The notes beneath the pieces are model-generated. The model was not told the DNA's origin. It saw only the letters and a program-made list of their open reading frames with translations, and searched no databases. This document shows positions 17,175-27,000 of a stretch of 64,000 nucleotides of DNA, piece by piece. A program made the translations under genes and the position numbers. Position 1 is the first letter of the stretch, and each line of letters starts with the position of its first letter. The stretch lies in contig JAVCCE010000057.1 in assembly GCA_030765645.1 (NCBI GenBank), forward strand, positions 124,001-188,000, written 5' to 3'. The DNA comes from Candidatus Hinthialibacter antarcticus (GTDB lineage Bacteria > Hinthialibacterota > Hinthialibacteria > Hinthialibacterales > Hinthialibacteraceae).

Positions 17175-19814
17175 ATGATGAAACATATTTCTATGTTCTC
17201 TGTATTTGTTACAATCTGTCTGGCGTTTTCATTTCCTTCAATGGCTGAAGAAGACTTTACCTGTGCGCATGGATTGTTCCCGCCGAAACTGGTCGACGGC
17301 GAATACCCGCGCCACTACCGTCAAGACCGCACCGTTGATTTTGAACGCATGATTTTGGATGTCACCATTGAGATGGATGACAAAGCGGTGAAGGGCAACG
17401 TGGTCTATTTCTTTCGCCCCATCCATGACGAAGTAACCGCCATGCGCTTTGATGCGGTCGATATGGAGATTCAAAGCGTTTCATTTGATGGATTGGAATT
17501 TGATTGGCAATATCTGGACAATCAGATTTATATTGAATTTCCAAAAGCCTTGCCGATGGGCCGCCAACTTTCGATTTCGATTGGCTATAGAGCCTGGCCG
17601 CAAGAAGGCATGTATTTTTCGGCGCCCGACTCCATCCCGCCGAAACATCCCGATCAACTCTATACGTTGAATGAACCGTTCGGCGCGGCGATGTGGTTCC
17701 CCAATTTTGATTATCCCAATGACCGCATCCAAACCGAACTGATCGCGACGGTCCCGAAGAAGTTCGTCACGCTTTCGAATGGTTTGCTCGTCGGTTCCAA
17801 AGAACAAGGCGGTTGGCGTACCGACCATTGGAAGCAGGAAACGCCGCATACCACCTATTTGGTCTCATTGGTTGTCGGCGATTTTGATATTGTGCGCGAT
17901 GAAGACTGGCGCGGTATCCCGGTTGAATATTACGTCGAAGCCGGACGCGCAGACGACGCGATTCCTAGCCTGAGCAAGACGCCCGCCATGTTGGAGTTTT
18001 TCAGTAATTGGCTGGATTTTCCGTATCCGTATGAAAAATACGCGCAGTCGATGGTGCGTTATTTCAACGCGGGCGGCATGGAACACACCACTGCGACCAC
18101 CATGTTTGAGTGGCTGACCATAGATGAAGAAGCGCGGCTTGACGTTGAATATGACGATCTGATTTCACATGAAATGATTCATCAGTGGTTCGGCGATTGG
18201 CTTACCTGCGAAAAGTGGGACCACCTGTGGTTGAACGAAAGTTTCGCGACCTATCTCGAATGTCTCTGGCGCCGCCATGAATCCGGGCAGGATTATTATC
18301 TCGTCAAAATTCTCGATGACATGAATGGCTACATTGGCGCTTCGCGCAGTTATCAGCGCGCCATTGTCACCAATAAATACCCCAACCCGCGCGAGATGTT
18401 CGACGCCCATTCATACCCTAAGGGCGGATTTGTTTTGTCGATGCTGCATCGTCAATTGGGAGAAGAACTGTTTCGCAAAACATTGAAGACGTATTTAGAA
18501 ACCGGCCCCGGCTTGGTTGATACCGATGACCTGATGGAAGCCGTCGAAAAAGTGACCGGACGTCCGATGGACCGCTTCTTTGAGCAATGGGTGTACAGCC
18601 CTGGCCATCCTAAGGTCAAAGTGACGCATGAGTGGATGCCGGAGCGCAAGCAGGTCAAAGTGCGCGTTCAGCAAACTCAGGAGATGGAAGAAGGCCGCTT
18701 GGCGTTTACTTTCCCGCTGGACGTCGAGATCGTGACCGACGACGGTTCGTTCGTTAAGACCGTCGAGATTACGAAAAAAGATGAAAGCGTGTTCGTCGAT
18801 TGCGACAAGGCGCCGCAATCGGTGGTGATTGATCCGCAACTGATGGTGTTGATGGAGTTGGAACACAAAAAATCAACTGACATGTTGTTGCGCGATCTGA
18901 AAGACGGCTCCTCCGTCATCGTGAAGATTCGCGCTATTGATGCGTTAAAAGATGAAACCGCCGACCGGATCGTCGATGCGTTGGCGGCGGCGGTGAAAGA
19001 TGAAAACAACTTCCGCCGGGTTCGAGAAAACGCCGTCGGCGCGCTGGGTTCGATTAAGACCGACGCCGCCCGCGAGGCGCTGTTAGAATTCATCGCAGTA
19101 GATGATCCCCACGTTCGCCGCAATGTTGTTACGACGCTTGGCGGGTTTTATAAAAACGAACAGGTTGCGGACGCGTTGATCGGCGTGTTTAAAAATGACG
19201 CCAGCGTCCGCGTTGTTGCGGCGGCGGCGCGTTCATTGTCTCGCATCAAGGCCGAAAAAGCCGTACCCGTTTTACGCTCAAAGTTAGACCGCGAATCGTT
19301 CCGTGAATATATTCGCCGGGCTGTGATTGGTGCGCTGGTCGATTTCAAAGACAAAAAGTTATACGCTACGCTTTATAAATACGCCAATGACCCGTATCAT
19401 CGCGACCTGCGCATTCATGCCATGACAAACTTGGGAACCTGGGCGCGCGAATTAGAATCGCATGAAGAGGATGCGTTGGATTTCCTGGTGAAACAACTGC
19501 AATCCACCTCGCATCGCATCCAGGGCGCGGCCATCACCGGGCTGCAAAACTTACGCCATGAAGACGCGGTCCCCTACTTGCAGGAATACGCCGACGCAGG
19601 CCCAACTGTCGGCGGGCGCAACGAAGGGTTGCGTGAACGCGCCCGCAACGCGATTAAGACGATTCGCAAAGACCAGTCGAGCGACTTGTCAGCCAAAAAT
19701 GCGGAACGGCTTGATACAGTGGGCGACGAACAAAAAGACTTTGAAAAACGAATCAATGAACTTGAAGAGACGGTTAAGCAACTTTCTGAAACCAGCGACG
19801 ACGAAGACAAATAA
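17175..19814 (+). CDS. M1-family metallopeptidase with C-terminal HEAT repeats
   Basis: About 879 residues; the double ATG at 17175/17178 follows GAAAGG, and a signal peptide ([18 protein letters not shown]) follows, so the enzyme is exported. The M1 zinc aminopeptidase signature is complete: HEMIH at 332-336 and the third zinc ligand Glu355 (HEXXH-x18-E), with the exopeptidase GGMEH motif about 25-30 residues upstream. A beta-sandwich follows the catalytic domain. From about 590 to 830 come HEAT-type helical repeats (for example [24 protein letters not shown], each ~30 residues), then a coiled-coil tail. HEAT repeats on M1 peptidases suggest docking on a partner or surface. It likely trims peptides in the periplasm. 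Transcribed towards sucC, 26 bases away. Confidence 0.92.
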   Translation: MMKHISMFSVFVTICLAFSFPSMAEEDFTCAHGLFPPKLVDGEYPRHYRQDRTVDFERMILDVTIEMDDKAVKGNVVYFFRPIHDEVTAMRFDAVDMEIQSVSFDGLEFDWQYLDNQIYIEFPKALPMGRQLSISIGYRAWPQEGMYFSAPDSIPPKHPDQLYTLNEPFGAAMWFPNFDYPNDRIQTELIATVPKKFVTLSNGLLVGSKEQGGWRTDHWKQETPHTTYLVSLVVGDFDIVRDEDWRGIPVEYYVEAGRADDAIPSLSKTPAMLEFFSNWLDFPYPYEKYAQSMVRYFNAGGMEHTTATTMFEWLTIDEEARLDVEYDDLISHEMIHQWFGDWLTCEKWDHLWLNESFATYLECLWRRHESGQDYYLVKILDDMNGYIGASRSYQRAIVTNKYPNPREMFDAHSYPKGGFVLSMLHRQLGEELFRKTLKTYLETGPGLVDTDDLMEAVEKVTGRPMDRFFEQWVYSPGHPKVKVTHEWMPERKQVKVRVQQTQEMEEGRLAFTFPLDVEIVTDDGSFVKTVEITKKDESVFVDCDKAPQSVVIDPQLMVLMELEHKKSTDMLLRDLKDGSSVIVKIRAIDALKDETADRIVDALAAAVKDENNFRRVRENAVGALGSIKTDAAREALLEFIAVDDPHVRRNVVTTLGGFYKNEQVADALIGVFKNDASVRVVAAAARSLSRIKAEKAVPVLRSKLDRESFREYIRRAVIGALVDFKDKKLYATLYKYANDPYHRDLRIHAMTNLGTWARELESHEEDALDFLVKQLQSTSHRIQGAAITGLQNLRHEDAVPYLQEYADAGPTVGGRNEGLRERARNAIKTIRKDQSSDLSAKNAERLDTVGDEQKDFEKRINELEETVKQLSETSDDEDK

Positions 19815-19840
19815 TCGGACTCAAGGTTAGGAGCCATGCA

Positions 19841-21004
19841 ATGAAGATTCATGAATATCAAGCCAAAGAAATACTGCGCAAGTTCAACGTGCCTGTTCCG
19901 CGCGGTTTTGTGGCAGACAATCCTTCTCAGATTGTAGGCTTCGCCAAAGAACTCGGCAGTGATGTTGTCGTCGTCAAAGCGCAGATTCACGCAGGGGGCC
20001 GCGGCAAAGGCGGCGGCGTCAAACTCGCCAAGTCGCCCGACGAAGCCAAAAAACTGGCGGGCGAGATTCTCGGCATGAACCTGGTCACCCACCAAACCGG
20101 GCCGGAAGGCAAGGAAGTGTTGAAGGTGCTGGTCGAAGAAGGCCTGCCGATCAAACAGGAACTGTACATCGGCGTGGTGATTGACCGCGCGTCGGAATCG
20201 GTTGTCGTGATGGCGTCAAATGAGGGCGGCGTCGAGATCGAAGAAGTCGCCGAAAAGTCGCCCGAGAAAATCCTGAAAGCGTTTATTGATCCGTCGGTCG
20301 GGTTGACGGGATATCAAGCGCGGGCGTTGGCTTTTGGCATCGGCCTCAACGGCAAAGAAGCGCTGTCGTGCGCAGCGTTTTTGATGAAACTCTACAAAGC
20401 CTTCGAGGCGACCGACGCCTCTCTCGCAGAAATTAATCCGCTGGTCGTGACCGAAGACGGGCGCATTATCGCGCTGGACGCCAAAGTCAACTTTGACGAC
20501 AACGCGTTGTATCGTCACCCCGATTTTGTCGAACTGCGCGACGTGAGCGAAGAAGACCCGCTCGAAGTTGAAGCCTCCAAACACGACTTGAATTACATCA
20601 AACTCGACGGCGAAGTGGGCTGTATGGTCAACGGCGCCGGTCTGGCGATGGCGACCATGGACCTTGTCAAACTGGCTGGCTCTATGCCCGCGAATTTTCT
20701 CGATGTGGGCGGCACCGCCAGCGTCGAGCGCGTCGCGGCGGCGTTTCGTATTTTGATGTCTGACCAAAACGTCAAAGCGGTGTTGATTAACATCTTCGGC
20801 GGCATCGTGCGTTGCGACCGGGTCGCGGGCGGCGTGATTGAAGCGATGAAGCAAGTCGAGGTGAATGTCCCGGTAGTGATTCGCTTGCGCGGCACCAACT
20901 CCGAAGAAGCGCGCAAGATGCTCGAAGAATCGGACTTTAATTTTCTGGTCGCTGATGGACTCGCCGAAGTGGCGGACAAAGTCGTCGAGGCGTTAAAAGG
21001 CTAA
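19841..21004 (+). CDS. sucC: Succinate-CoA ligase (ADP-forming) beta subunit
   Basis: The 387-residue beta subunit of the TCA-cycle enzyme that converts succinyl-CoA to succinate with ATP formation. The ATP-grasp domain opens with [15 protein letters not shown] and includes [20 protein letters not shown]; metal and nucleotide ligands lie in [21 protein letters not shown], and the C-terminal CoA-ligase domain contains [16 protein letters not shown] and [10 protein letters not shown]. Everything expected is present. Usually sucD (alpha subunit) follows directly; here a terminator follows and no sucD occurs in the window, so the alpha subunit must be elsewhere. An AGG-containing ribosome site precedes the ATG. 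Confidence 0.95.
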   Translation: MKIHEYQAKEILRKFNVPVPRGFVADNPSQIVGFAKELGSDVVVVKAQIHAGGRGKGGGVKLAKSPDEAKKLAGEILGMNLVTHQTGPEGKEVLKVLVEEGLPIKQELYIGVVIDRASESVVVMASNEGGVEIEEVAEKSPEKILKAFIDPSVGLTGYQARALAFGIGLNGKEALSCAAFLMKLYKAFEATDASLAEINPLVVTEDGRIIALDAKVNFDDNALYRHPDFVELRDVSEEDPLEVEASKHDLNYIKLDGEVGCMVNGAGLAMATMDLVKLAGSMPANFLDVGGTASVERVAAAFRILMSDQNVKAVLINIFGGIVRCDRVAGGVIEAMKQVEVNVPVVIRLRGTNSEEARKMLEESDFNFLVADGLAEVADKVVEALKG

Positions 21005-21029
21005 CGGTAATTTCCCATTAAAATAAATG

Positions 21030-21068
21030 AACGCCGCAGCGGTTGAATCATCGCTGCGGCGTTTTTTT
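21030..21068 (+). terminator. Terminator of sucC
   Basis: A stem of AACGCCGCAGCG / CGCTGCGGCGTT with a ten-base loop is followed by a run of seven T, 26 bases after the sucC stop. Confidence 0.92.
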
Positions 21069-21110
21069 GTATAACAGGCGCTCATAGAGAGGCGGACGCC
21101 ACCCATCTAA

Positions 21111-21650
21111 TTACTCGTCTTTTGCGTAGCTCTCAATTTCCATGAAGGGGCAACTCTGTTCGTTTTTGCAGAGGTCGCATTCTTCTCGATGCGGGCAGCT
21201 AAGGCGGTAACTTTCGATATTGTCGTGCAAGGTTTTGATCTGGTTTTGGTTGTCGAGAAAGTAGTGGACCAGGCAGTATAACTTGCGGCTGGTTTCGGCG
21301 CTTAACAGGTGCTCAATCTGGCAGGAATCGACCAGCGCGGTGTCTTCGGAAACGCCCAGGATTTTTTCAAAAAAGGTTTCGAGCAAGAGGTGGTTCGCAT
21401 AGATTTGCGCGGCAAGGTTTTTGCCTTCATGGGTCAGTTTGAAGAAGTGATTGTTGTCTTCTGAGAGGTAGCCTTTATCGCGAAGCGAAGCCAGCGCGAC
21501 CGAAACGCTGCTGCGCGAGATATTCAGGCGCGAGGCGATATCCGTCACCCGCGCATAGCCCATCTCTTTTAACTGATCGCGCACCGCCATCAGATAATGG
21601 CCCATGCTGTGTGTGACTTCAGGGGAAGCGGGAATTCCAGGCGTCGACAT
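21111..21650 (-). CDS. DtxR/MntR-family regulator with Cys-rich tail
   Basis: A 179-residue metal-dependent-type transcription regulator. The N-terminal winged helix (VTHSMGHYLMAV, then ARVTDIASRLNISRSSVSVALASLRDKGYL) and the dimerisation segment (LTHEGKNLAAQIYANHLLLETFFEKILGV) match MntR/IdeR proteins; metal-binding Glu, His and Cys candidates lie in DSCQIEHLLSAETSRKL. The tail has five cysteines (CPHREECDLCKNEQSC), more than usual and reminiscent of the FeoA-associated or Fe-S-type variants. It is the last gene of a four-gene leftward operon; GGAGGG precedes the ATG. It probably senses iron, manganese or Fe-S status; targets unknown. Confidence 0.87.
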   Translation of the reverse strand: MSTPGIPASPEVTHSMGHYLMAVRDQLKEMGYARVTDIASRLNISRSSVSVALASLRDKGYLSEDNNHFFKLTHEGKNLAAQIYANHLLLETFFEKILGVSEDTALVDSCQIEHLLSAETSRKLYCLVHYFLDNQNQIKTLHDNIESYRLSCPHREECDLCKNEQSCPFMEIESYAKDE

Positions 21651-21665
21651 GACGCCCTCCTTGTT

Positions 21666-22724
21666 TTACAGGGTGTGATAGACGGTTTCAGCGTCTGAAG
21701 CCGCTTCTTCTATGAGACCCTCAATTTTGCGCTGATCGCTGTTATATAGTATGCCACAATTCGGCGGCGCTTGAATGGAAAGAAAACGCGCTTTCATCTG
21801 GGCGCCAAGCGACGCCGCGAGTTCCGCAAAAAACGGAGGGACGGTGCATCCCGGCGCGGCCAGCGGTTCGACGACGGCGATCACTTTTTTCTTTTTCAAA
21901 TATTCAGCCAATCCATCCGGTATAAAGGGGCGGCGGCACAACGGACGGACGTAATCGTCGGGCGCCCCGGCGGGCGGAAGGCAAGTAATCACAGCCCAAT
22001 TCCCTTTGGTGATTTCGCCGACGATGGGAAAGCCAGAGCCGGGCAGGTCATAACCAAACTCGGTATACCCCTCGCGGAGATTGCCGATTGTTTTCTGAAG
22101 CAAGCCGCGTAGAGTGATCTTTTCTTTGGTTTTATTTTCGACGGCGGCCATCGCGGCGGCGAAGGGGTCTTCATCGGTCTTGGCGCTGGTTTGCAGCCCG
22201 GTGAGCGGATTGCCCATGTCAATGTCTTCACGCGGGGCGAATTCACCCAAATCGTCATGATTCACGGCGCTATGAAAGATCAAAAAAGGCGGGTGTTCTT
22301 TTTGATCGTGGATGAGATGGTAGGCCAGCGCCAAGTGGTCATAGAGTTCTTGCAGCGTGTGCGTGTGAAATTGCAGCCAGCCGTTGTTGCTATAGGGCAA
22401 AAAGGATCCGGCGTCGCGTAGGGAGCCGGGGGCGTTTTCATTGACGGCGAGCACGACGACCGGGGTGAGCTCATGAGCGGTTTTTAGCAGCATGTCGTAA
22501 CTATGAACCAGCTCATGCACGGCGCAAAACAGCAGGACGTGTTTTTTGTCGCGGGCTTTGTCGGCGGCGAATGTGAGGCCGTTACGGATGGTATCGGCGT
22601 GTTTGAACTGGGTGGCGCCGCCGGAGCCGACCGCCATGTCGAAATAGATTTTTTTCAACGCAGGCGTGAAGAGAATGCGGTCGAGGTTGGCCTGTTTGGC
22701 GATGGTTTGCAGAACGGTTTCCAT
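21666..22724 (-). CDS. Orphan pyruvate:ferredoxin oxidoreductase alpha-like protein
   Basis: A 352-residue protein resembling the alpha subunit of 2-oxoacid:ferredoxin oxidoreductases (domain I plus domain II). The segment from GGATQFKHADTIRNGLTFA to FLIFHSAVNHDD follows the thiamine-pyrimidine domain order: gene-rich helix, strand PVVVLAVNE, the SNNGWLQFHTHTLQELYDHLALAYHL helix, then an Asp/His-containing turn. The C-terminal part (VRPLCRRPFIPDGLAEYLKKKKVIAVVEPLAAPG) follows domain II of PorA. No beta, gamma or ferredoxin subunit lies nearby and no Fe-S motif is present, so it cannot act alone as PFOR. It sits in a compact operon with a FliG-like domain and a DtxR regulator. Its function is open. 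Confidence 0.7.
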   Translation of the reverse strand: METVLQTIAKQANLDRILFTPALKKIYFDMAVGSGGATQFKHADTIRNGLTFAADKARDKKHVLLFCAVHELVHSYDMLLKTAHELTPVVVLAVNENAPGSLRDAGSFLPYSNNGWLQFHTHTLQELYDHLALAYHLIHDQKEHPPFLIFHSAVNHDDLGEFAPREDIDMGNPLTGLQTSAKTDEDPFAAAMAAVENKTKEKITLRGLLQKTIGNLREGYTEFGYDLPGSGFPIVGEITKGNWAVITCLPPAGAPDDYVRPLCRRPFIPDGLAEYLKKKKVIAVVEPLAAPGCTVPPFFAELAASLGAQMKARFLSIQAPPNCGILYNSDQRKIEGLIEEAASDAETVYHTL

Positions 22725-22761
22725 GTTGACGCATTGCCTCCGGTCGCGTGTCGTAGTCGGC

Positions 22762-23214
22762 TTATAGTATGACGTTTCTCCAGCGTTTGAGCGCCTCGGT
22801 CACTTCGCGTTGCGCTTCTTCGACGATGTGTCGCGGCTGCGGCCCCATGGCGTCCATGTCGTCTTCGAGCATGGCGGCGGCGCGCGGCGAAAGGTTGATT
22901 AACACTTTGTCGCGAACCGGCTGCGGTTGGCCTTTGAGCGACGCCGCCAGCGTCGAGCGGTGGACTTCTTCGAAAGCGCGTTTTAAAACAGCGTCTTCCA
23001 TTGAGACCAAATCTTCAAAGGTGAAATATTGTTCGCGCAGCGATTGCGCCAAGTCGGGATACTGCTGGTCGAGTGTGCGCATGATGGTTTGTTCGGTCTG
23101 GCGGTCCATCTGGCCTAACATGCCGATGAGGGTTTGCAAGCCTTTCTTCGACTTGTTTTTTTGTTTTGAAAGCGCCGACAACATTTCTTTGATTCGCGCG
23201 GTCTGGTCGCTCAT
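22762..23214 (-). CDS. Free-standing FliG C-terminal domain protein
   Basis: A 150-residue protein whose second half reads as FliG C-terminal domain: QYFTFEDLVSMEDAVLKRAFEEV, then LAASLKGQPQPVRDKVLINLSPRAAAMLEDDMDAMGP and a terminal helix VEEAQREVTEALKRW. In the flagellar switch protein this domain carries the charged torque helix; equivalents here are Lys/Arg and Asp residues in VRDKVLINLSPRAAAMLEDDM. The N-terminal half (about 1-55) is a short Lys-rich helical segment, so the FliG N and middle domains are missing. No other flagellar gene occurs in the window. GAGAGGA precedes the ATG. It lies within the operon at 21111-23983. A non-flagellar adaptor role is possible. Confidence 0.8.
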   Translation of the reverse strand: MSDQTARIKEMLSALSKQKNKSKKGLQTLIGMLGQMDRQTEQTIMRTLDQQYPDLAQSLREQYFTFEDLVSMEDAVLKRAFEEVHRSTLAASLKGQPQPVRDKVLINLSPRAAAMLEDDMDAMGPQPRHIVEEAQREVTEALKRWRNVIL

Positions 23215-23245
23215 GTTGGCGTTCCTCTCTTCAAACTCAATTGCC

Positions 23246-23983
23246 TTACGCGATAGAAATGCGATTGCCTTTCATCTCCGGCGTGATCGGCGTGGTGTTG
23301 ACTTGCGCGCATTCTTCCAGGTCGTCGCCCAGGCCGATTTCCTGCAAATAGCGGCCATGGTAACAGGTGTGCAGCATGTTGAGCAGGTCGTCTTGATAGA
23401 GATGAAACAGGTCAACGGAGGAACGGGCCGCGTCGGAGACTTCGGTGAACACGCCGGGCGGCTCAATCAACAGGGCGATGATGCCGCCCAGGCAGACGGC
23501 GTCTTCGAGGCAATAGCGCCCTTCGCGGCCTGAAACGACGAACAGGCATTCTTCGGCGTCGTCTTTGTAAAGGCGCAGGCGGTTGGCGGCGGCGGTCATA
23601 TTGCTAAAGGCTGCGATGAAAGTTTTTTGCGCGGTACGCGCCGCCGAGAGCGCTTTGGTTCCATTGGTGGTCAATTGCACCATGATTTTGTCGTTGACGG
23701 CTGCGGGCGTAAATTCCGAGGGCGAGTTGCCCAGGTGATAGCCTTCTCGCTTGACGCCTTCTTTTTCGCCGCAGAGCAAAACGGGCAGGCCTTGCTCCTG
23801 CAATAGGGTGTACATATCTTGCGCCGATTGTTCACTATCTTGAGGCATGATCGCGCGGGCGCCGTTTTGCAGGGCGCGCATCATAACGGTGGTGGCGCGC
23901 AAGACGTCGGCGACCACGACGATGCTGTTTTCCAGCGACCGGGGTTGTAGTTCATGCCAGGTGAACAGGAGGTCAATCTTCAA
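23246..23983 (-). CDS. comB: 2-phosphosulfolactate phosphatase-like (ComB) protein
   Basis: About 245 residues. The start is a TTG at 23983, with AAGGAG at good spacing; longer readings add non-family sequence. ComB hydrolyses 2-phosphosulfolactate to sulfolactate in coenzyme M synthesis, and bacterial relatives are common without the rest of the pathway. Family landmarks: VVVADVLRATTVMMRAL near the N-terminus (acid residues for magnesium), GEKEGVKREGYHLGNSP, MVQLTTNGTKAL with the conserved TTNGT, and CLEDAVCLGGIIA. No comA or comC is nearby, so coenzyme M itself is not implied. It is the first gene of the leftward operon that ends with the DtxR-like regulator. Confidence 0.85.
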   Translation of the reverse strand: MKIDLLFTWHELQPRSLENSIVVVADVLRATTVMMRALQNGARAIMPQDSEQSAQDMYTLLQEQGLPVLLCGEKEGVKREGYHLGNSPSEFTPAAVNDKIMVQLTTNGTKALSAARTAQKTFIAAFSNMTAAANRLRLYKDDAEECLFVVSGREGRYCLEDAVCLGGIIALLIEPPGVFTEVSDAARSSVDLFHLYQDDLLNMLHTCYHGRYLQEIGLGDDLEECAQVNTTPITPEMKGNRISIA

Positions 23984-24065
23984 GGGTGCGTCTCCTTCTC
24001 TTGAGCAAACGGGTATTTGCAGTATACCTTCAAGCCAGACGAAATCACCAGATGCAAAGGCGCGT

Positions 24066-27000
24066 ATGATTCCACGAACATTGGCCCTGCGAAATTTTTT
24101 ATCGTACGGCGAAGACGTTGAGCCGCTTGACTTCACCAGTTTTAGCATGGCCTGTCTGACCGGGCGCAACGGCCACGGTAAGTCGGCGTTGCTCGACGCT
24201 ATCACCTGGGCGCTGTGGGGCGAGGCGCGTAAGGCGAACTATAGCCGAACGCCCGACGGCGACCTGTTGCGGTTGAGCGCCGATGAGATGTCGGTGGAAT
24301 ATACTTTTGAACTCAGCGAGCGCATTTATCAGGTCTATCGCGAACACCGCCGCAACAAACGCTCGGGGCGCTTAGAATTTCGCGTACGCGACAAGAGCGA
24401 AGAGGCGTTTAGTTTGTTGACGGGTTCCAGCAAAAAAGAAACCCAAAAGCGCATCATCGAAACCTTGCGCCTCGACTACCGCACCTTTGTCAATTCATCG
24501 TTTTTACAACAGGGCAAAGCCGACGCGTTTACCCGGCAGTCGCCGCAGGAACGCAAGGAAATTTTGGGTAACATTCTAGGGCTGGCCTATTACGACCGAC
24601 TGCTGGAAGAAACCAAGCAACGCTTGAGCCAGACAAAAGCGCAGTTAAAGGCGCTGGATGAGTCGGTCGCCGCCATTGAAGATGAACTCGCGGACGAGGA
24701 CGAAGTGAAATCCCAAGAGACGGAACTCGGCGAAGCGTTGAAAGCGCTCGAAGCGAAACTCGAAGCGTTGCGCAAACAAGAACGCGCCGAACAAGACCGG
24801 TTGACCCAACTCAAAATCAAACAGCAACAACTCCAGCAAACCGAAGCCGCGTTTAAAGAGATTCAGAAACGGATTGTGGACGCGGATGCTCAGATGAAGC
24901 GCTTGCAGCAAGAACAAAAAACGCTGACGGACTTGGTCTCGAACGAAGTGGATATTCAACGGCGAAAAGAACGCGGCGAACAAGTTGCGAATGAATTGAA
25001 CCGACTGCTTGAACTTGATGGGCAGTTGCAGAAAATGGAAGCGTCCCGCCGGGAGCAGGAACGCGCTGTCGAACAAGAACGCGCACGGCTGCGCGAAGCG
25101 CTGGCTTCATCCAAAAGCGAACAGACGCAGATCGAAGAGGCGGTGCGTGAAGCCGGGCGCTTGTTGGGCCGTAAAGAAGAAATAGAACGGAACTATCAAG
25201 CCTATCAGGCATTGCAACAACGAGACCAGCAGTGCAGTGCGCAACGCCCGCCGTTTGACGCGCTGGCGGCGGAAAAACAAAAATGCGAATCCGAAGTGGA
25301 ACAAGAAAAACAACGCCTCAACAATCGCTTGGCTGAGTTGCGGGGGCGGGTGAATGATCTCAGCGCCCTGGCCAAACAGTTGGAGGGAGCGAAAGCCGCT
25401 GCGGCGCAGCTCCCTCAAACCGAAGAGGATGTGACGCAATATAAGGCGCAGGAAGAGGACGTGGTCGAACAAGGCCGCCGCGCAAGTTCTTCGGTTGACG
25501 CCGCCGAAAAAGAGACCGAACGCTTGGAGGCGCAAATTCACGAAACGAATGAGAAACTCGATCTGCTGGGCAAGGGAGAAACTCAGGAGTGCCCCTTGTG
25601 CCGTCAATCGCTGGACGCCCACTCGCAGCACGATCTCGAATCGCATCTGCAACAAGAGATCAAGCAAGCGCAATCGAATATCCAGAAATTTAAAAAACAA
25701 ATTGGGCGCGATAAAAAGAACGTGCTCGATTTGCGCAACGCCTATAAAGACGCCAAGGCCAAACGCGAGCAGGCCGAAACCCGACTTTCGCAATTGAAGA
25801 TGCGGGCCGACCAACAAACGCGCTTGCAACAAGAGTGGGACGAAAAGCAGGCATTGCTCAAAGAAGCCAATGAGATTGAGGCTTCGGTTCGCGATGCGCA
25901 GTTTGCGCTCGACGCCCGCACCCGCGTTGATCGCATCCAACAGGAGATGCAGCGACTGGGGTATGATGCAGCGGCGCACGCGGAAATTCAAACGCAAATT
26001 CAAGCGCGACAAGATGATTATCTGCAATGGAACCGCTTGCAAGAAGAGACCCGGCGGAGCCAGCAGCGGACGGCGCGTATGGAAGTGGTTTTGAAATCCA
26101 TCGAGGAGGCCGAAGGCGTACTAAACGCGGAGGCGTTCGCCGCCGAAGCCCGCCAGGCGCTGCGACAAACGATGGAAGAAATGGCGCCGCTGCAAGAAGC
26201 GCTGTCGGCGCGAAAAACATTGCACGAAGAACAACAACAATTGCGCAATGCGCTGACCGATTGGAACCGTTTGCAAGCCGCGAAAGAACGCCTACCAGAA
26301 CTTGAGCGCGACGTCGAGAAGCGCAATGCAGAATCACAAGAATTGCACGTGCGTTTGCGGGCGCTAGAAGACGACATGCAAGCGGTTGCGCCGCAATTAA
26401 AAACGCTTGCGCAAGATGAAAAGCGCCTGGAAGACATCCAGCAGGAAATCCGCAATCAAGAAACCGGGCGGAACGGGTTGCAGCGCAATCTGGGCGCGGT
26501 CCAGGAAAAACGGCAACGGTTGGAACAACGCAAACAAGAACGCAAAGACGCGAAATCCAAACGGGCGGATTTGCAGCGCGACGTGAAGTTGTATGACATT
26601 CTGCGCGGCGCCTTCAGTCGCGACGGCATCCCGGCGCTGATTGTCGAACGCGCCCTGCCGGAGCTCGAAAACGACGCCAACCGGCTTCTTCACCGACTGA
26701 CCAATGGCGCCTGCTCGGTGAAATTGGAGTCGCAACGCGAGCGCAAATCGGGCGGCGTGGCGGAGACGCTCGATATCAAAATCAGCGACGAACTCGGCAC
26801 TCGCGACTATGAAATGTTCAGCGGCGGCGAAGCGTTTCGCACCGACCTGGCGCTGCGCATCGCGCTCTCGCAGTTGTTGTGCCGCCGCGCAGGCAGCCGT
26901 CTGCAATTGCTGGTGATCGACGAAGGCTTCGGTACGCAGGATGAAGACGGCCTGAGCCAGATCGTCCAGGCGATTGATGAAATTCAAGACGAGTTCGAGA

